The position numbers and the translations under genes are program-made. A stretch of DNA of 18,368 bases from an uncultured Lachnospiraceae bacterium (GTDB taxonomy: Bacteria > Bacillota > Clostridia > Lachnospirales > Lachnospiraceae), in the NCBI GenBank assembly GCA_937916415.1, contig CALGGH010000070.1:1-18368 (forward strand). The letters are read 5' to 3'. Below are positions 8,101 to 14,157 of this stretch, in pieces. The notes below the pieces were generated by a model. That model searched no databases, had not been told where the DNA came from, and saw nothing but the letters and a program-made list of their open reading frames with translations. The first letter of the stretch is position 1. Each line of letters starts with the position of its first letter.

Positions 8101-9889
8101 GTACATACCCCCGACTGTCAACCGTAACGCTGTTGTTGTTATTTTGAAACGTGAAATACTGCAGCGGCAGATCCTTTCCCGTACTCTTATCCGTCATGAT
8201 CAGCCAGGCGGCACGACCCGCCATATCAAACACCACGCCGTTCTCGTCTGCAAACGGAGAGTACCCGTTTACCGGTTCGAAACGATATGAAAGATTTTTA
8301 CTCATGGCATCTGCGGACTTGACGGACTTGATCGTCAACGTAATGTCGCAATCCGGCATGGTAAAGGTAAATTCCGGCGTCGTCCCATCATTTTTGCTTA
8401 ATGCAACATTCACCGTCCTCTCACTGGCTGCCGCAGTCACGCTCTCCACAGCATACCCCTCCAGAGGCGTAACCTTCAGAACTATTTCCTCACCGCTGAC
8501 GGCCTTGCTCGCACTGGCAGTAACCTTGACCCGCTCCTTGTCATATGCAACCTTCACCGTATGAGGCTCAAGCAATGATTCATATTTATATTTTCGGGAT
8601 GCGGCGTACTCCTTCACCTTCCCGTCATATCCCTTCATGGTCAGTTTGGAATTATCCGCAAGATCAGGGAACGCATCTTCACCGATGACAAACTCCGCAT
8701 TATCCGGATAGGGATAGTGGATCACCACCGATGTTAAACCGGTACAACTCGCAAATGCTCTGGTCTCAAAGATACTCACATTATATGTGATCACGGATTT
8801 AAGAGAAGTACAGCCTTCAAATGCGGAAGCCCTGATCGCCTCAGTAGCAGAAAGGGAACCCGTACCTATGGTCAGTGAAGCCAATGCAGTACATCGGTAA
8901 AAGGCGTACCCGGGAATCTCATCAAGCTCATCGGGCAGTATCACCGTCTTCAGGGATGTCATGTCCGAGAATGCGTATTCACCTAAAGAAAGAGAGTCGC
9001 TCCCGCTCAGATCTATCTTAGCAAGTCCCGTATTGGAAAAAGCCATATTCCCTATATCGCTCAACGAAGACGGAAACGTCATGGATACCAGACTCGAACA
9101 TCCGTTAAAGGCATAATTCCCGATGACTTCTATCTCTGGTAAATCCAGATAACTCAGCTTCCTGCAGCTGTCAAACGCACTTACACCCACAGTCGCAACA
9201 GAGGCTCCCGTAACATATGTCAGGTTTGGACACTTTTCAAAGGCACGATTTCCAATGGCCGTAACCCCATCAGGAATATCGATGGAAGCAATACCCGAAT
9301 ACTCAAATGCACCGGCACCGATCTCCTGCAGGAGGCTTCCCCCTTCAAAGGTAACCTCTTCAAGGTTCGTGGCTTGTGAGAACATATTCTCAGGAATGAT
9401 CTTCGCCTCCTTTGGGATCACGATCACAGATGTAGGGCCAGTCACGCCGTCAGCATATCTGAGAACCCCCTGCTCATCCACCGTAAATATAGACGAAGCC
9501 TCCCCCAGCAGTCCAATAGTTTCGATCTCCGCTTCCGTGCCATCCGGTTCCGCGGATACAGCCGCTCCATCATCTCCGACCACAACTGTCTCTTCATCCT
9601 CAGTGCCGTCCTCCGGACTCGCTTCGATCACAACGGATTCAGAGCCGGATCCGCTGTCGATTTCCGCCGCCCCGATCGGGATGACCACAGCGGATCCATC
9701 ACTCTGTGTTTGTTTACTTTCGACGATATCCTCCTCAGCAATGAGCGCACCTGTTTCATCGGGTTCGGACAATTCAGTGATCTGCGCTGTCTCGTCGGTG
9801 GCAGCTGCGTATGCATTCACCGACATCACCTCAGATGAGATGATCATGCTCAGTGAAAGCATTATCGCAAGTAGTCTTCTCGTTTTCAA
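5192..9889 (-). CDS. Large secreted BspA-type leucine-rich-repeat protein with Ig-like modules
   Basis: This 1565-residue exported protein has a signal peptide at residues 1-29 (KTRR, a hydrophobic core, then VNAYAAA). An acidic Ser/Glu/Asp/Gly-rich linker follows (about 32-135). About ten BspA-type leucine-rich repeats (LRR_5 style, with I(G)xxAFxxCxxLxxVxIP units) fill about 145-435. Next come an InlB-B/bacterial-repeat-like module (about 443-525), BIG2-like modules (about 570-625 and 690-770), then several Ig-like modules of roughly 100-120 residues to the C-terminus. No LPXTG motif, SLH domain or C-terminal membrane helix is visible, so retention on the cell wall is unexplained. The start is TTG at 9889: AAGGAGG (9898-9904) lies 8 nt upstream, and no in-frame ATG fits better. 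Such proteins usually bind host, plant or bacterial surfaces; the ligand is unknown. Confidence 0.9.
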   Translation of the reverse strand: MKTRRLLAIMLSLSMIISSEVMSVNAYAAATDETAQITELSEPDETGALIAEEDIVESKQTQSDGSAVVIPIGAAEIDSGSGSESVVIEASPEDGTEDEETVVVGDDGAAVSAEPDGTEAEIETIGLLGEASSIFTVDEQGVLRYADGVTGPTSVIVIPKEAKIIPENMFSQATNLEEVTFEGGSLLQEIGAGAFEYSGIASIDIPDGVTAIGNRAFEKCPNLTYVTGASVATVGVSAFDSCRKLSYLDLPEIEVIGNYAFNGCSSLVSMTFPSSLSDIGNMAFSNTGLAKIDLSGSDSLSLGEYAFSDMTSLKTVILPDELDEIPGYAFYRCTALASLTIGTGSLSATEAIRASAFEGCTSLKSVITYNVSIFETRAFASCTGLTSVVIHYPYPDNAEFVIGEDAFPDLADNSKLTMKGYDGKVKEYAASRKYKYESLLEPHTVKVAYDKERVKVTASASKAVSGEEIVLKVTPLEGYAVESVTAAASERTVNVALSKNDGTTPEFTFTMPDCDITLTIKSVKSADAMSKNLSYRFEPVNGYSPFADENGVVFDMAGRAAWLIMTDKSTGKDLPLQYFTFQNNNNSVTVDSRGYVRAISKVDNALITVTSRTNSTKLQIPVSVKADTVISEIALKIPEVTPHAIQTHAEIYDIDTDGEDVIREVPMLVYDKAALSSGNIVLDVGIEAYTGGVTTRSLIADSKWTSSDTAIATVKSAASKDNSNRITIKKGAVGETVITITVNGEGGEPTEDTTVQFIVRAADTTPRMAESAVTVNSVSTVGTVIHISPVYGYEIYNNDLTLHVGSSTGTVCSDLAVVYDRDTSRYYIRNKTAKTLEKEYKDKNKLYITGKLVYGGEIAGSFSIPITQVTVKNAALNPTIKMTGKINLFYRYSVSDSDLSGTVKLTQSVKDAEIEEIYLVGIDYYKDGKKVDPENDPFALNFNITQVDNQNYIITRTDSLLWKNDDGSDAVSGYLYLKYAGYNTPVWKSIKIPTYTTSPEYVLNITSATASTYASDQEYELWLLDKKTKKKIVSLEGLDTDTYESDNYIGLGLSSGLDIFEVPDIDEAISTDVIRLKVKDGTPQAGKAVIYVQDKTWSKPLKYTFTLKTTSALPKATLSAASAVINQAFPNQSASLYVKLNQDDASPSGFEDDAVYTGKANVDSAMGLLDGIKLDDDGVIEIGSVSNDVKEATYKFKAVPTAHYGDGDDVTLDAVSFSVKVVNKKPALKLKSGTFKLNKTCAGEETVSTAYSFTNLPTGAVGELDINDLKAVPVKVASPDLEDIAKISGEDGVLSIQLVEKAKVSAGSYAYTLEGLRVKTDDDEVELADTKITLKITDSKVTLTPKASGTLNPIDAASYITYTMKISNYSGQITDVAVKEKDDMGGYYQDDSKQHFVAELSPSKKNVALLYIDDDKYVESGKVYNLTLRFTIGNSLTKDVDVKVTPKQTYPTLNKTLSDSVLYASVAPTERYATVKLTQAEPAKGKTAMAVNIEDVILSSDNSNAVKKAFRVTEYDEDTGVVTIWLANPSYLAANTDYTVKLTPLYSGQDLTKFQTISVKFTIKR

Positions 9890-10125
9890 TTTTTCATCCT
9901 CCTTCTACATGTTGTGTTATGTTCAAGTAATGTTATGGAAACTGGATTTCGTTATGTAAATCACTGTGTAAATCTATGTTGCCTTGATTTTGTGGACATT
10001 CCAATTCTAGGCAACTACATGTTGTATATTAACATAACAAAAAAGGGATTGCAATAACTTTTGTTATGAAAAATTGACATAACACAAAATTATTGTAAAC
10101 CCTAGATATTGTGGTCTTTGGTTTG
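9890..10125 (-). promoter_or_regulatory. Leader and control region of the LRR surface protein, with six GTTATG/CATAAC words
   Basis: GTTATG occurs at 9916, 9932, 9951 and 10063, and its complement CATAAC at 10033 and 10078: six hexamers in about 240 nt where about 0.1 is expected. Two of them form an inverted repeat, GTTATG-9 nt-CATAAC (10063-10083), just upstream of the -35. CTACATGTTGT is directly repeated at 9905-9915 and 10015-10025. GTTGCC (9978-9983) pairs with GGCAAC (10010-10015). The layout suggests a multi-site operator or a structured leader of about 130 nt; no regulator is encoded nearby. Confidence 0.55.
10026..10054 (-). promoter_or_regulatory. Sigma-A-type promoter for the LRR surface-protein gene
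   Basis: On the minus strand TTGCAA (10054-10049) and TAATAT (10031-10026) are separated by exactly 17 nt, a good housekeeping promoter match. A CATAAC word (10033-10038) lies inside the spacer, where a bound regulator would block RNA polymerase. Transcription would begin near 10019. Confidence 0.6.
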
Positions 10126-10132
10126 GGGAAAA

Positions 10133-10774
10133 TTATCTTGCAGAAGGACACAGATCACGCAGGAAACATTCCGCGCAATTAGGAGACTGGGCCTTGCAGA
10201 TGGTCCGGCCCAGCGTGATTATGTCCAGGTTCCACAGGATCCAGTGATCCTCCGGCAGCACCTTCATCAGATCCTGTTCGATCACGACCGGATCCTCACT
10301 CACCGTCAGACCCAGTTTCCTGGTTATTCTTTTGACGTGAGTGTCCACGACGACGCTCGGAATGCCATAGATGTTGCCACGGATCACGTTGGCGGTCTTG
10401 CGCCCTACGCCGGCCAACGACGTCAGCTCGTCTATGTCCGAGGGCACATCGCCTCCGAAATCACTGATCAGCTTCTGCGCGCAGGCTATGACGTTCTTCG
10501 CCTTATTGTGATAGAATCCCGTGGAACGGATGTCCTGCTCGAGTTCGGATAAATCTGCGTCGGCAAAAGACTGCAGAGTGGGATACTTGACATACAGGTC
10601 CCTGGTCACCTCGTTCACGCGCTTGTCCGTGCACTGCGCCGACAGTATCGTGGAGATCAGCAGCTGGTAGGGTTCCACGTAATCCAGATAGCAGAACAGG
10701 TCCGTGCCGTATTCCGCGTCAAGCCGTTCAAGAATTTCTGATATTCTTTTTTTCTGTTTGGATGAAGTCGCCAT
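10133..10774 (-). CDS. nth: Endonuclease III (DNA glycosylase/AP lyase)
   Basis: This 213-residue cytosolic base-excision-repair enzyme removes oxidised pyrimidines and cleaves the abasic site. The helix-hairpin-helix motif LAGVGRKTANVI contains the catalytic Lys (K126), and VVDTHV contains the catalytic Asp (D144). The C-terminal iron-sulfur cluster ligands follow the classical C-x6-C-x2-C-x5-C spacing (C193, C200, C203, C209). Length is normal. The frame stays open upstream to 10834, but ATG at 10774 (MATSSKQKKR) is preferred because the longer start would run through the promoter and repeat shared with galK. AAGAAAGAG before it is a modest ribosome binding site. It is divergent from galK, with 104 bp between start codons. 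The last ~200 bp downstream hold only the control region of the next gene. Confidence 0.96.
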   Translation of the reverse strand: MATSSKQKKRISEILERLDAEYGTDLFCYLDYVEPYQLLISTILSAQCTDKRVNEVTRDLYVKYPTLQSFADADLSELEQDIRSTGFYHNKAKNVIACAQKLISDFGGDVPSDIDELTSLAGVGRKTANVIRGNIYGIPSVVVDTHVKRITRKLGLTVSEDPVVIEQDLMKVLPEDHWILWNLDIITLGRTICKAQSPNCAECFLRDLCPSAR

Positions 10775-10801
10775 GTCTCTTTCTTGCTGCCGCCTGATAC
10801 A

Positions 10802-10835
10802 ATAATACCACGTCCTGTCCCATCCATGGTACAAT
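10802..10835. promoter_or_regulatory. Divergent nth/galK promoter containing the GTACCAT-type module
   Basis: Two extended -10 promoters point away from each other: TGGTATTAT on the minus strand (-10 at 10807-10802, for nth) and TGGTACAAT on the plus strand (-10 at 10830-10835, for galK). Neither has a good -35. Between them, 10807-10835 matches the complement of 17983-18011 at 26 of 29 positions, including an imperfect GTACCAT-GG-ATGGTAC palindrome. The transcript starts would fall near 10795 and 10842. Confidence 0.55.
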
Positions 10836-10878
10836 GGAATGGCAATAGACGTTTATCAAGAGTATAAGGAGAACGCAC

Positions 10879-12045
10879 ATGAAACAACAATTAGTGGACA
10901 AATTTGCGGAACTGTTCGGAGACGCGGAGGGCGTAAGCACCTATTTTGCCCCCGGACGCGTCAACCTGATAGGTGAGCATACCGATTATAACGGGGGACA
11001 CGTGTTCCCCTGTGCGCTGACCATCGGGACGTACGCAGCAGCACGCAAAAGAAACGACCGCACCATCAACTTTTACTCGATCAACCAGTCCGGCAAGGGG
11101 CTGATCACCACGTCCCTGGACGACCTGACGCCATCTGACGCGGCCGGATGGACCAATTATCCCAAGGGAGTCGTTTGGGCGTTTATCGGACGCGGGCTTG
11201 AAATCCCGACCGGATTTGACATGGTCATCGGCGGTGACATTCCTGCAGGCAGCGGCCTCAGTTCTTCCGCTTCCCTCGAAGTGCTCACCGGATTCGTGCT
11301 GCGCGACCTTTATGGCCTGCATGACGTGACCAATATCGACCTCGCGCTGATCGGTCAGTATTCCGAGAACAATTACAACGGCATGAACTGCGGCATCATG
11401 GATCAGTTCGCCTCCGCGATGGGCAAAAAGGACAATGCCATCCTGCTCGACTGCGCTACTCTCGAATATGAGTATGCCCCGATCGCCCTGAAGGATGCCA
11501 AGATCGTGGTAACGAATTCCAAGGTAAAGCATTCCCTCGTGGATTCGGCATATAACGAAAGACGTGCCTTCTGTGAAAAAGCACTCGAGGAGCTTCAGAC
11601 CAGGGTAAACGTCAAAACGCTGGGAGACCTCACGGAAGAAGAATTCGAGGCCAATAAGGATGCCATAGGAGATGAAGTCCGCATGCGCCGCGCACGACAC
11701 GCCGTATACGAGAACCGGCGGACCATCCGTGCGGTGGAAGCACTTAAAAAAGGTGACGTGGCAGAATTTGGCAAGCTGATGAACCAGAGTCACGTTTCAC
11801 TCCGTGACGACTACGAATCATCCTGCCCCGAATGCGACGTGCTGGCCGAAGAAGCCTGGAAGATAGACGGAGTCATCGGTTCCAGGATCACCGGAGGCGG
11901 TTTCGGCGGATGCACCGTCAGCATCGTGCGCGATGACGCCATCGACGTCTTCAAGGAAAGGATCACCGCCGCATATAAAGAAAAATGCAGCCTCACGCCG
12001 GAGTTCTACGTGGTGTCCATCGGCGACGGACCATATAAAGATTAA
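10879..12045 (+). CDS. galK: Galactokinase
   Basis: This 388-residue cytosolic GHMP kinase phosphorylates alpha-D-galactose at C1 with ATP, the first committed step of the Leloir pathway. The galactokinase signature GRVNLIGEHTDYNGG (26-40) binds sugar. The GHMP ATP-binding loop is IPAGSGLSSSAS (121-132). The catalytic aspartate is D175 in NCGIMDQF. The C-terminal GHMP motif is TGGGFGGCTVSIV. Length is standard. The start is ATG at 10879, with AAGGAG (10866-10871) 7 nt upstream. No galT, galE or sugar transporter adjoins it, so it appears to be a single-gene unit here. Its end lies about 110 bp from the convergent fliS stop. Confidence 0.97.
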   Translation: MKQQLVDKFAELFGDAEGVSTYFAPGRVNLIGEHTDYNGGHVFPCALTIGTYAAARKRNDRTINFYSINQSGKGLITTSLDDLTPSDAAGWTNYPKGVVWAFIGRGLEIPTGFDMVIGGDIPAGSGLSSSASLEVLTGFVLRDLYGLHDVTNIDLALIGQYSENNYNGMNCGIMDQFASAMGKKDNAILLDCATLEYEYAPIALKDAKIVVTNSKVKHSLVDSAYNERRAFCEKALEELQTRVNVKTLGDLTEEEFEANKDAIGDEVRMRRARHAVYENRRTIRAVEALKKGDVAEFGKLMNQSHVSLRDDYESSCPECDVLAEEAWKIDGVIGSRITGGGFGGCTVSIVRDDAIDVFKERITAAYKEKCSLTPEFYVVSIGDGPYKD

Positions 12046-12052
12046 ATCTAAG

Positions 12053-12073
12053 GAACTGTCGATAGCACAGTTC
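12053..12073 (+). repeat. Small inverted repeat after galK
   Basis: GAACTGT (12053-12059) pairs perfectly with ACAGTTC (12067-12073) around a 7-nt loop, directly after the galK stop. It is followed by A-rich rather than T-rich sequence, so it is a poor intrinsic terminator alone. The left arm belongs to a 16-nt stretch (12049-12064) that recurs with one change at 18316-18331. Confidence 0.45.
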
Positions 12074-12090
12074 AAAAAGTGCTTTCATAG

Positions 12091-12151
12091 AAAATGACAC
12101 CCGGGGACGGAGTCAATAGGTCATTTTGACCGGTGGCTGCCGTCCCCGGGT
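12091..12151. repeat. Dispersed repeat, copy 2, nested in a larger hairpin; likely terminator for galK and fliS
   Basis: 12091-12127 is the second copy of the 37-nt repeat (33 of 37 positions match 1693-1657). It extends into a bigger structure: ACCCGGGGACGG (12099-12110) is a perfect inverted repeat with CCGTCCCCGGGT (12140-12151), and the loop holds GGTCA-TTT-TGACC (12119-12131). TTTATT follows on the plus strand. It lies between two convergent genes, so it probably ends both transcripts. Confidence 0.7.
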
Positions 12152-12156
12152 TTATT

Positions 12157-12630
12157 CTATGCCAAAAATCCCCGGTTGGAGCCGCCGATCACGTCCTCAT
12201 TGAGTGATCCGCGGCCGTACGTCAATCCCGCATACACGCTCTCGGAATTGCTCATGACGGGACCGGAAGCATTGGTCGAAGCGACCTGGTCATACGCATC
12301 CCTAAGCCTCTTCAGGATCGAAGCTATCTCCGGCAATGCGTCCGCGTCCTGCGCGGTCTGCACAGCGGTAAGCCGCCTGCTGCAATAGTTATAGAGCATC
12401 AGCATTTCGCCCGCCGGACTGTAGTCATAGTGCAGCGACGCGATCAGTTCATTCAGGCATCGGCGGATCTTAACTAACAGTGATCTCAGCTCCTGCTTGT
12501 CTCCCGCTTCCATCGCCTGCTTTGCATCCTCAACGTAAGTCAGCGTGATGTCATATATCACCACCACCAGCTCCGTCGTGTTCGCCTGTGAAATCCTTCT
12601 CGTAAACTCCTGTTTTTTTTCACTATCCAT
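12157..12630 (-). CDS. fliS: Flagellar export chaperone FliS
   Basis: This 157-residue, helix-rich cytosolic protein is expected to bind the C-terminus of newly made flagellin, stop it polymerising and pass it to the flagellar export gate. Residues 20-116 follow the FliS pattern: ELVVVIYDITLTYVEDAKQAM, RRCLNELIASL, GEMLMLYNYCSRRL and ILKRLRDAY. The usual length is about 120-135, and this copy carries about 35 extra residues ending in SNRGFLA. ATG at 12630 is chosen over the in-frame ATGs near 12717 because GGGGAAGGG lies 8 nt before it and the longer N-terminus shows no FliS similarity. It follows flagellin on the same strand after a 260-nt structured gap, which fits their partnership. Confidence 0.85.
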   Translation of the reverse strand: MDSEKKQEFTRRISQANTTELVVVIYDITLTYVEDAKQAMEAGDKQELRSLLVKIRRCLNELIASLHYDYSPAGEMLMLYNYCSRRLTAVQTAQDADALPEIASILKRLRDAYDQVASTNASGPVMSNSESVYAGLTYGRGSLNEDVIGGSNRGFLA

Positions 12631-12753
12631 ATTTTTTACCCTTCCCCTTACCGATTTCACGGCAACAACACAGTCATGCTCATCATCCTTCTCATCATCA
12701 AATGACCATGTCATCATAGCTGCTTTAAGGGGTCGTTGAGAACGCCGGTATTT

Positions 12754-12818
12754 AGGCTGCGTTATTTGCAGCCTTACATACCGCTGCGTTCGAACCGAAG
12801 CGCGAGCGTCCCCGTAAG
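12754..12818 (-). other. Two stem-loops in the flagellin-fliS gap
   Basis: The gap 12631-12890 holds no gene. AGGCTGC (12754-12760) pairs with GCAGCCT (12768-12774). Beside it, 12773-12818 folds on the minus strand into a hairpin of about 16 bp with small bulges: CTTAC/GTAAG outside, then CGCT/AGCG, GCG/CGC and TTCG/CGAA around a GTT loop. The two overlap by two bases and could be alternatives. Neither has a U tract, so they look more like a processed or leader structure than a classical terminator. Confidence 0.45.
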
Positions 12819-12837
12819 CAGCTTATGTTGACATGGT

Positions 12838-12855
12838 CAGTCTTGACAGTCTTGA
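12838..12855. repeat. Tandem 9-bp repeat downstream of flagellin
   Basis: CAGTCTTGA occurs twice head to tail at 12838-12846 and 12847-12855, about 35 nt beyond the flagellin stop. A CATAAC word follows at 12857-12862. The function is unknown. Confidence 0.6.
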
Positions 12856-12890
12856 TCATAACCGTATATTTGTTGCCGTTAAATCTCTCT

Positions 12891-14012
12891 TTACTGCAGC
12901 AGCTGCAGTGCCTGGCTGGGCCTGTCATTAGCCTGTGCAAGCACCGACATCGCAGCCTGTGAAATAACCTGTGAGGTGGAGTACTCCACGGTCTCTTCTG
13001 CCATGTCGGCATCCACGAGTCCGGAGTAAGCGCCGGTCAGGGCTTCGTTGGTCACGTCCAGGGATGCCACAGTGTGCTCCAGACGATTCTGATATGCTCC
13101 GAGACGGCTGCGCATGTCATTAACGTAAGCCAGTCCTTTTTTACAATCCGCTATGGCTGCGTCCGCTCCGTCCTGAGTTGACACGTCTATGTCATCCATG
13201 CTCATCAGCTTGAGCGAAAGTGCGGGGATCCGGATCGAAATGATCTGATCCTCATTGGCGCCTATCTGCATGTCCATGGGGCCAAGTCCCGTAACGTCAA
13301 TCTTCAGGGTTCCGGTAGAGGCCATGTTCTCCTTTACGTCGAGGGTTATCGAGAAGTCGCCGTCCTTGTTGGACATCGTGAGCAGGCTTCCGTCAACCGC
13401 GGATATCGTCAGATCCTGCACGGCATTTCCATCGGCGTCCGTCAGCGTAACCGGATTGGTGACGTTGGATTCCGCGAGCCTGTCATCCTCCCACGTGAGG
13501 GCCAGTGCGCTCAGCGTATACTTGCCAACCGAAGTGGAATCAGCATAAGTGGCCACCTTAATGTCGAGATTGTCAGTATACCCCTTCACGTCAAAGCTTC
13601 CGTCCATCAGGGTCTGTCCATTGAATTCGGTGGTATCCGCAACCCTCTTGATCTCAGCCTTGAGCTGGTCGATCTCATCCTGGCAAAGCTTGCGGTCATC
13701 ATCGGTCAGCGTGCCGTTGGCTGCCTTGGTGGCCAGCTCGTTGATGCGGTTCACCATGTCCGAAACCTCCTGAAGGGCTCCGTCCGCGATGCTGATGATG
13801 TTGATCGCGTCATTGGATGACTGCGTGGCCCTGGAAATTCCCTCTATCTGCATGTTCATTCTCTTGGAAAGCGCATAACCCGAAGGTGAATCCTTGGCAG
13901 AAGCGACCTTGAGGCCTGAGCTCAATTTGCCGATGGACTGGGAAACCCTGTTATCTGCCTTGTTCAGCGCAAGGTTGGCGTTCATGGCCTGGACGTTGTA
14001 ATTAATTCTCAT
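12891..14012 (-). CDS. Flagellin
   Basis: This 373-residue filament subunit is exported through the flagellar type III apparatus. The N-terminal D0/D1 region (1-150) shows MRINYN, ALNKADNRVSQSIGKLSSGLKV, GYALSKRMNMQIEGI and TEFNGQTLMDGSFD. The central part (about 155-270) is variable. The C-terminal D1/D0 region (about 280-373) shows GAYQNRLEHTVASLDVTNEAL, DADMAEETVEYSTSQVISQAAMSVLAQAN and ends in SQALQLLQ. Both ends needed for polymerisation are intact. ATG at 14012 follows AAGGAGG (14019-14025) by 6 nt. No Cys-free or glycosylation inference is attempted. I did not recognise a sigma-28 promoter upstream, but the leader carries a hairpin that looks like a CsrA site. fliS lies downstream. The symbol (fliC or hag) is not assigned because naming varies. 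Confidence 0.96.
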   Translation of the reverse strand: MRINYNVQAMNANLALNKADNRVSQSIGKLSSGLKVASAKDSPSGYALSKRMNMQIEGISRATQSSNDAINIISIADGALQEVSDMVNRINELATKAANGTLTDDDRKLCQDEIDQLKAEIKRVADTTEFNGQTLMDGSFDVKGYTDNLDIKVATYADSTSVGKYTLSALALTWEDDRLAESNVTNPVTLTDADGNAVQDLTISAVDGSLLTMSNKDGDFSITLDVKENMASTGTLKIDVTGLGPMDMQIGANEDQIISIRIPALSLKLMSMDDIDVSTQDGADAAIADCKKGLAYVNDMRSRLGAYQNRLEHTVASLDVTNEALTGAYSGLVDADMAEETVEYSTSQVISQAAMSVLAQANDRPSQALQLLQ

Positions 14013-14018
14013 GGCAAT

Positions 14019-14090
14019 CCTCCTTAACCACTCAGCTTATGACTTCCATGTCCGCCGAAACGTGGGAAACGGATGACGTCCCTGTCATCC
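14019..14090 (-). promoter_or_regulatory. Flagellin leader with a CsrA-type hairpin and strong ribosome binding site
   Basis: On the minus strand GGATGAC (14090-14084) pairs perfectly with GTCATCC (14077-14071), and the loop is AGGGAC, which presents GGA. ACAGGGACGT matches the core CsrA consensus ACARGGAUGU at 9 of 10 positions. A second GGA lies in the AAGGAGG ribosome binding site (14025-14019) about 58 nt downstream. In Bacillus subtilis hag, CsrA bound to a leader hairpin plus the ribosome binding site represses flagellin translation until FliW removes it. The same arrangement is inferred here; csrA and fliW are not in the window. Confidence 0.55.
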
Positions 14091-14104
14091 TGCGATTTCG
14101 ATGT

Positions 14105-14128
14105 TAAAAAAACCGGTCGATCCGGCTT
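14105..14128 (-). terminator. Intrinsic terminator after the FliK-like gene
   Basis: On the minus strand AAGCCGG (14128-14122) pairs with CCGGTTT (14116-14110), with one G-T pair and a 5-nt loop, and runs straight into a T tract (complement of A14106-A14112). It lies 30 nt after the stop of the large motility protein and before the flagellin leader, so flagellin should have its own promoter. Confidence 0.75.
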
Positions 14129-14157
14129 ATCCTAAACAATTGATCAGAAACAAATGA

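Noticed and set aside
9255..9959. Ser/Thr-rich 234-residue frame on the plus strand
   Set aside because: Antisense of the LRR protein's acidic linker and signal region; its composition is explained by the gene opposite.
10891..11793. 300-residue open frame on the minus strand inside galK
   Set aside because: Antisense shadow of a well-supported galactokinase; no domain seen and no ribosome binding site evident.
12631..12717. Longer FliS start near 12717
   Set aside because: No ribosome binding site there and the added residues do not resemble FliS; the ATG at 12630 has GGGGAAGGG.
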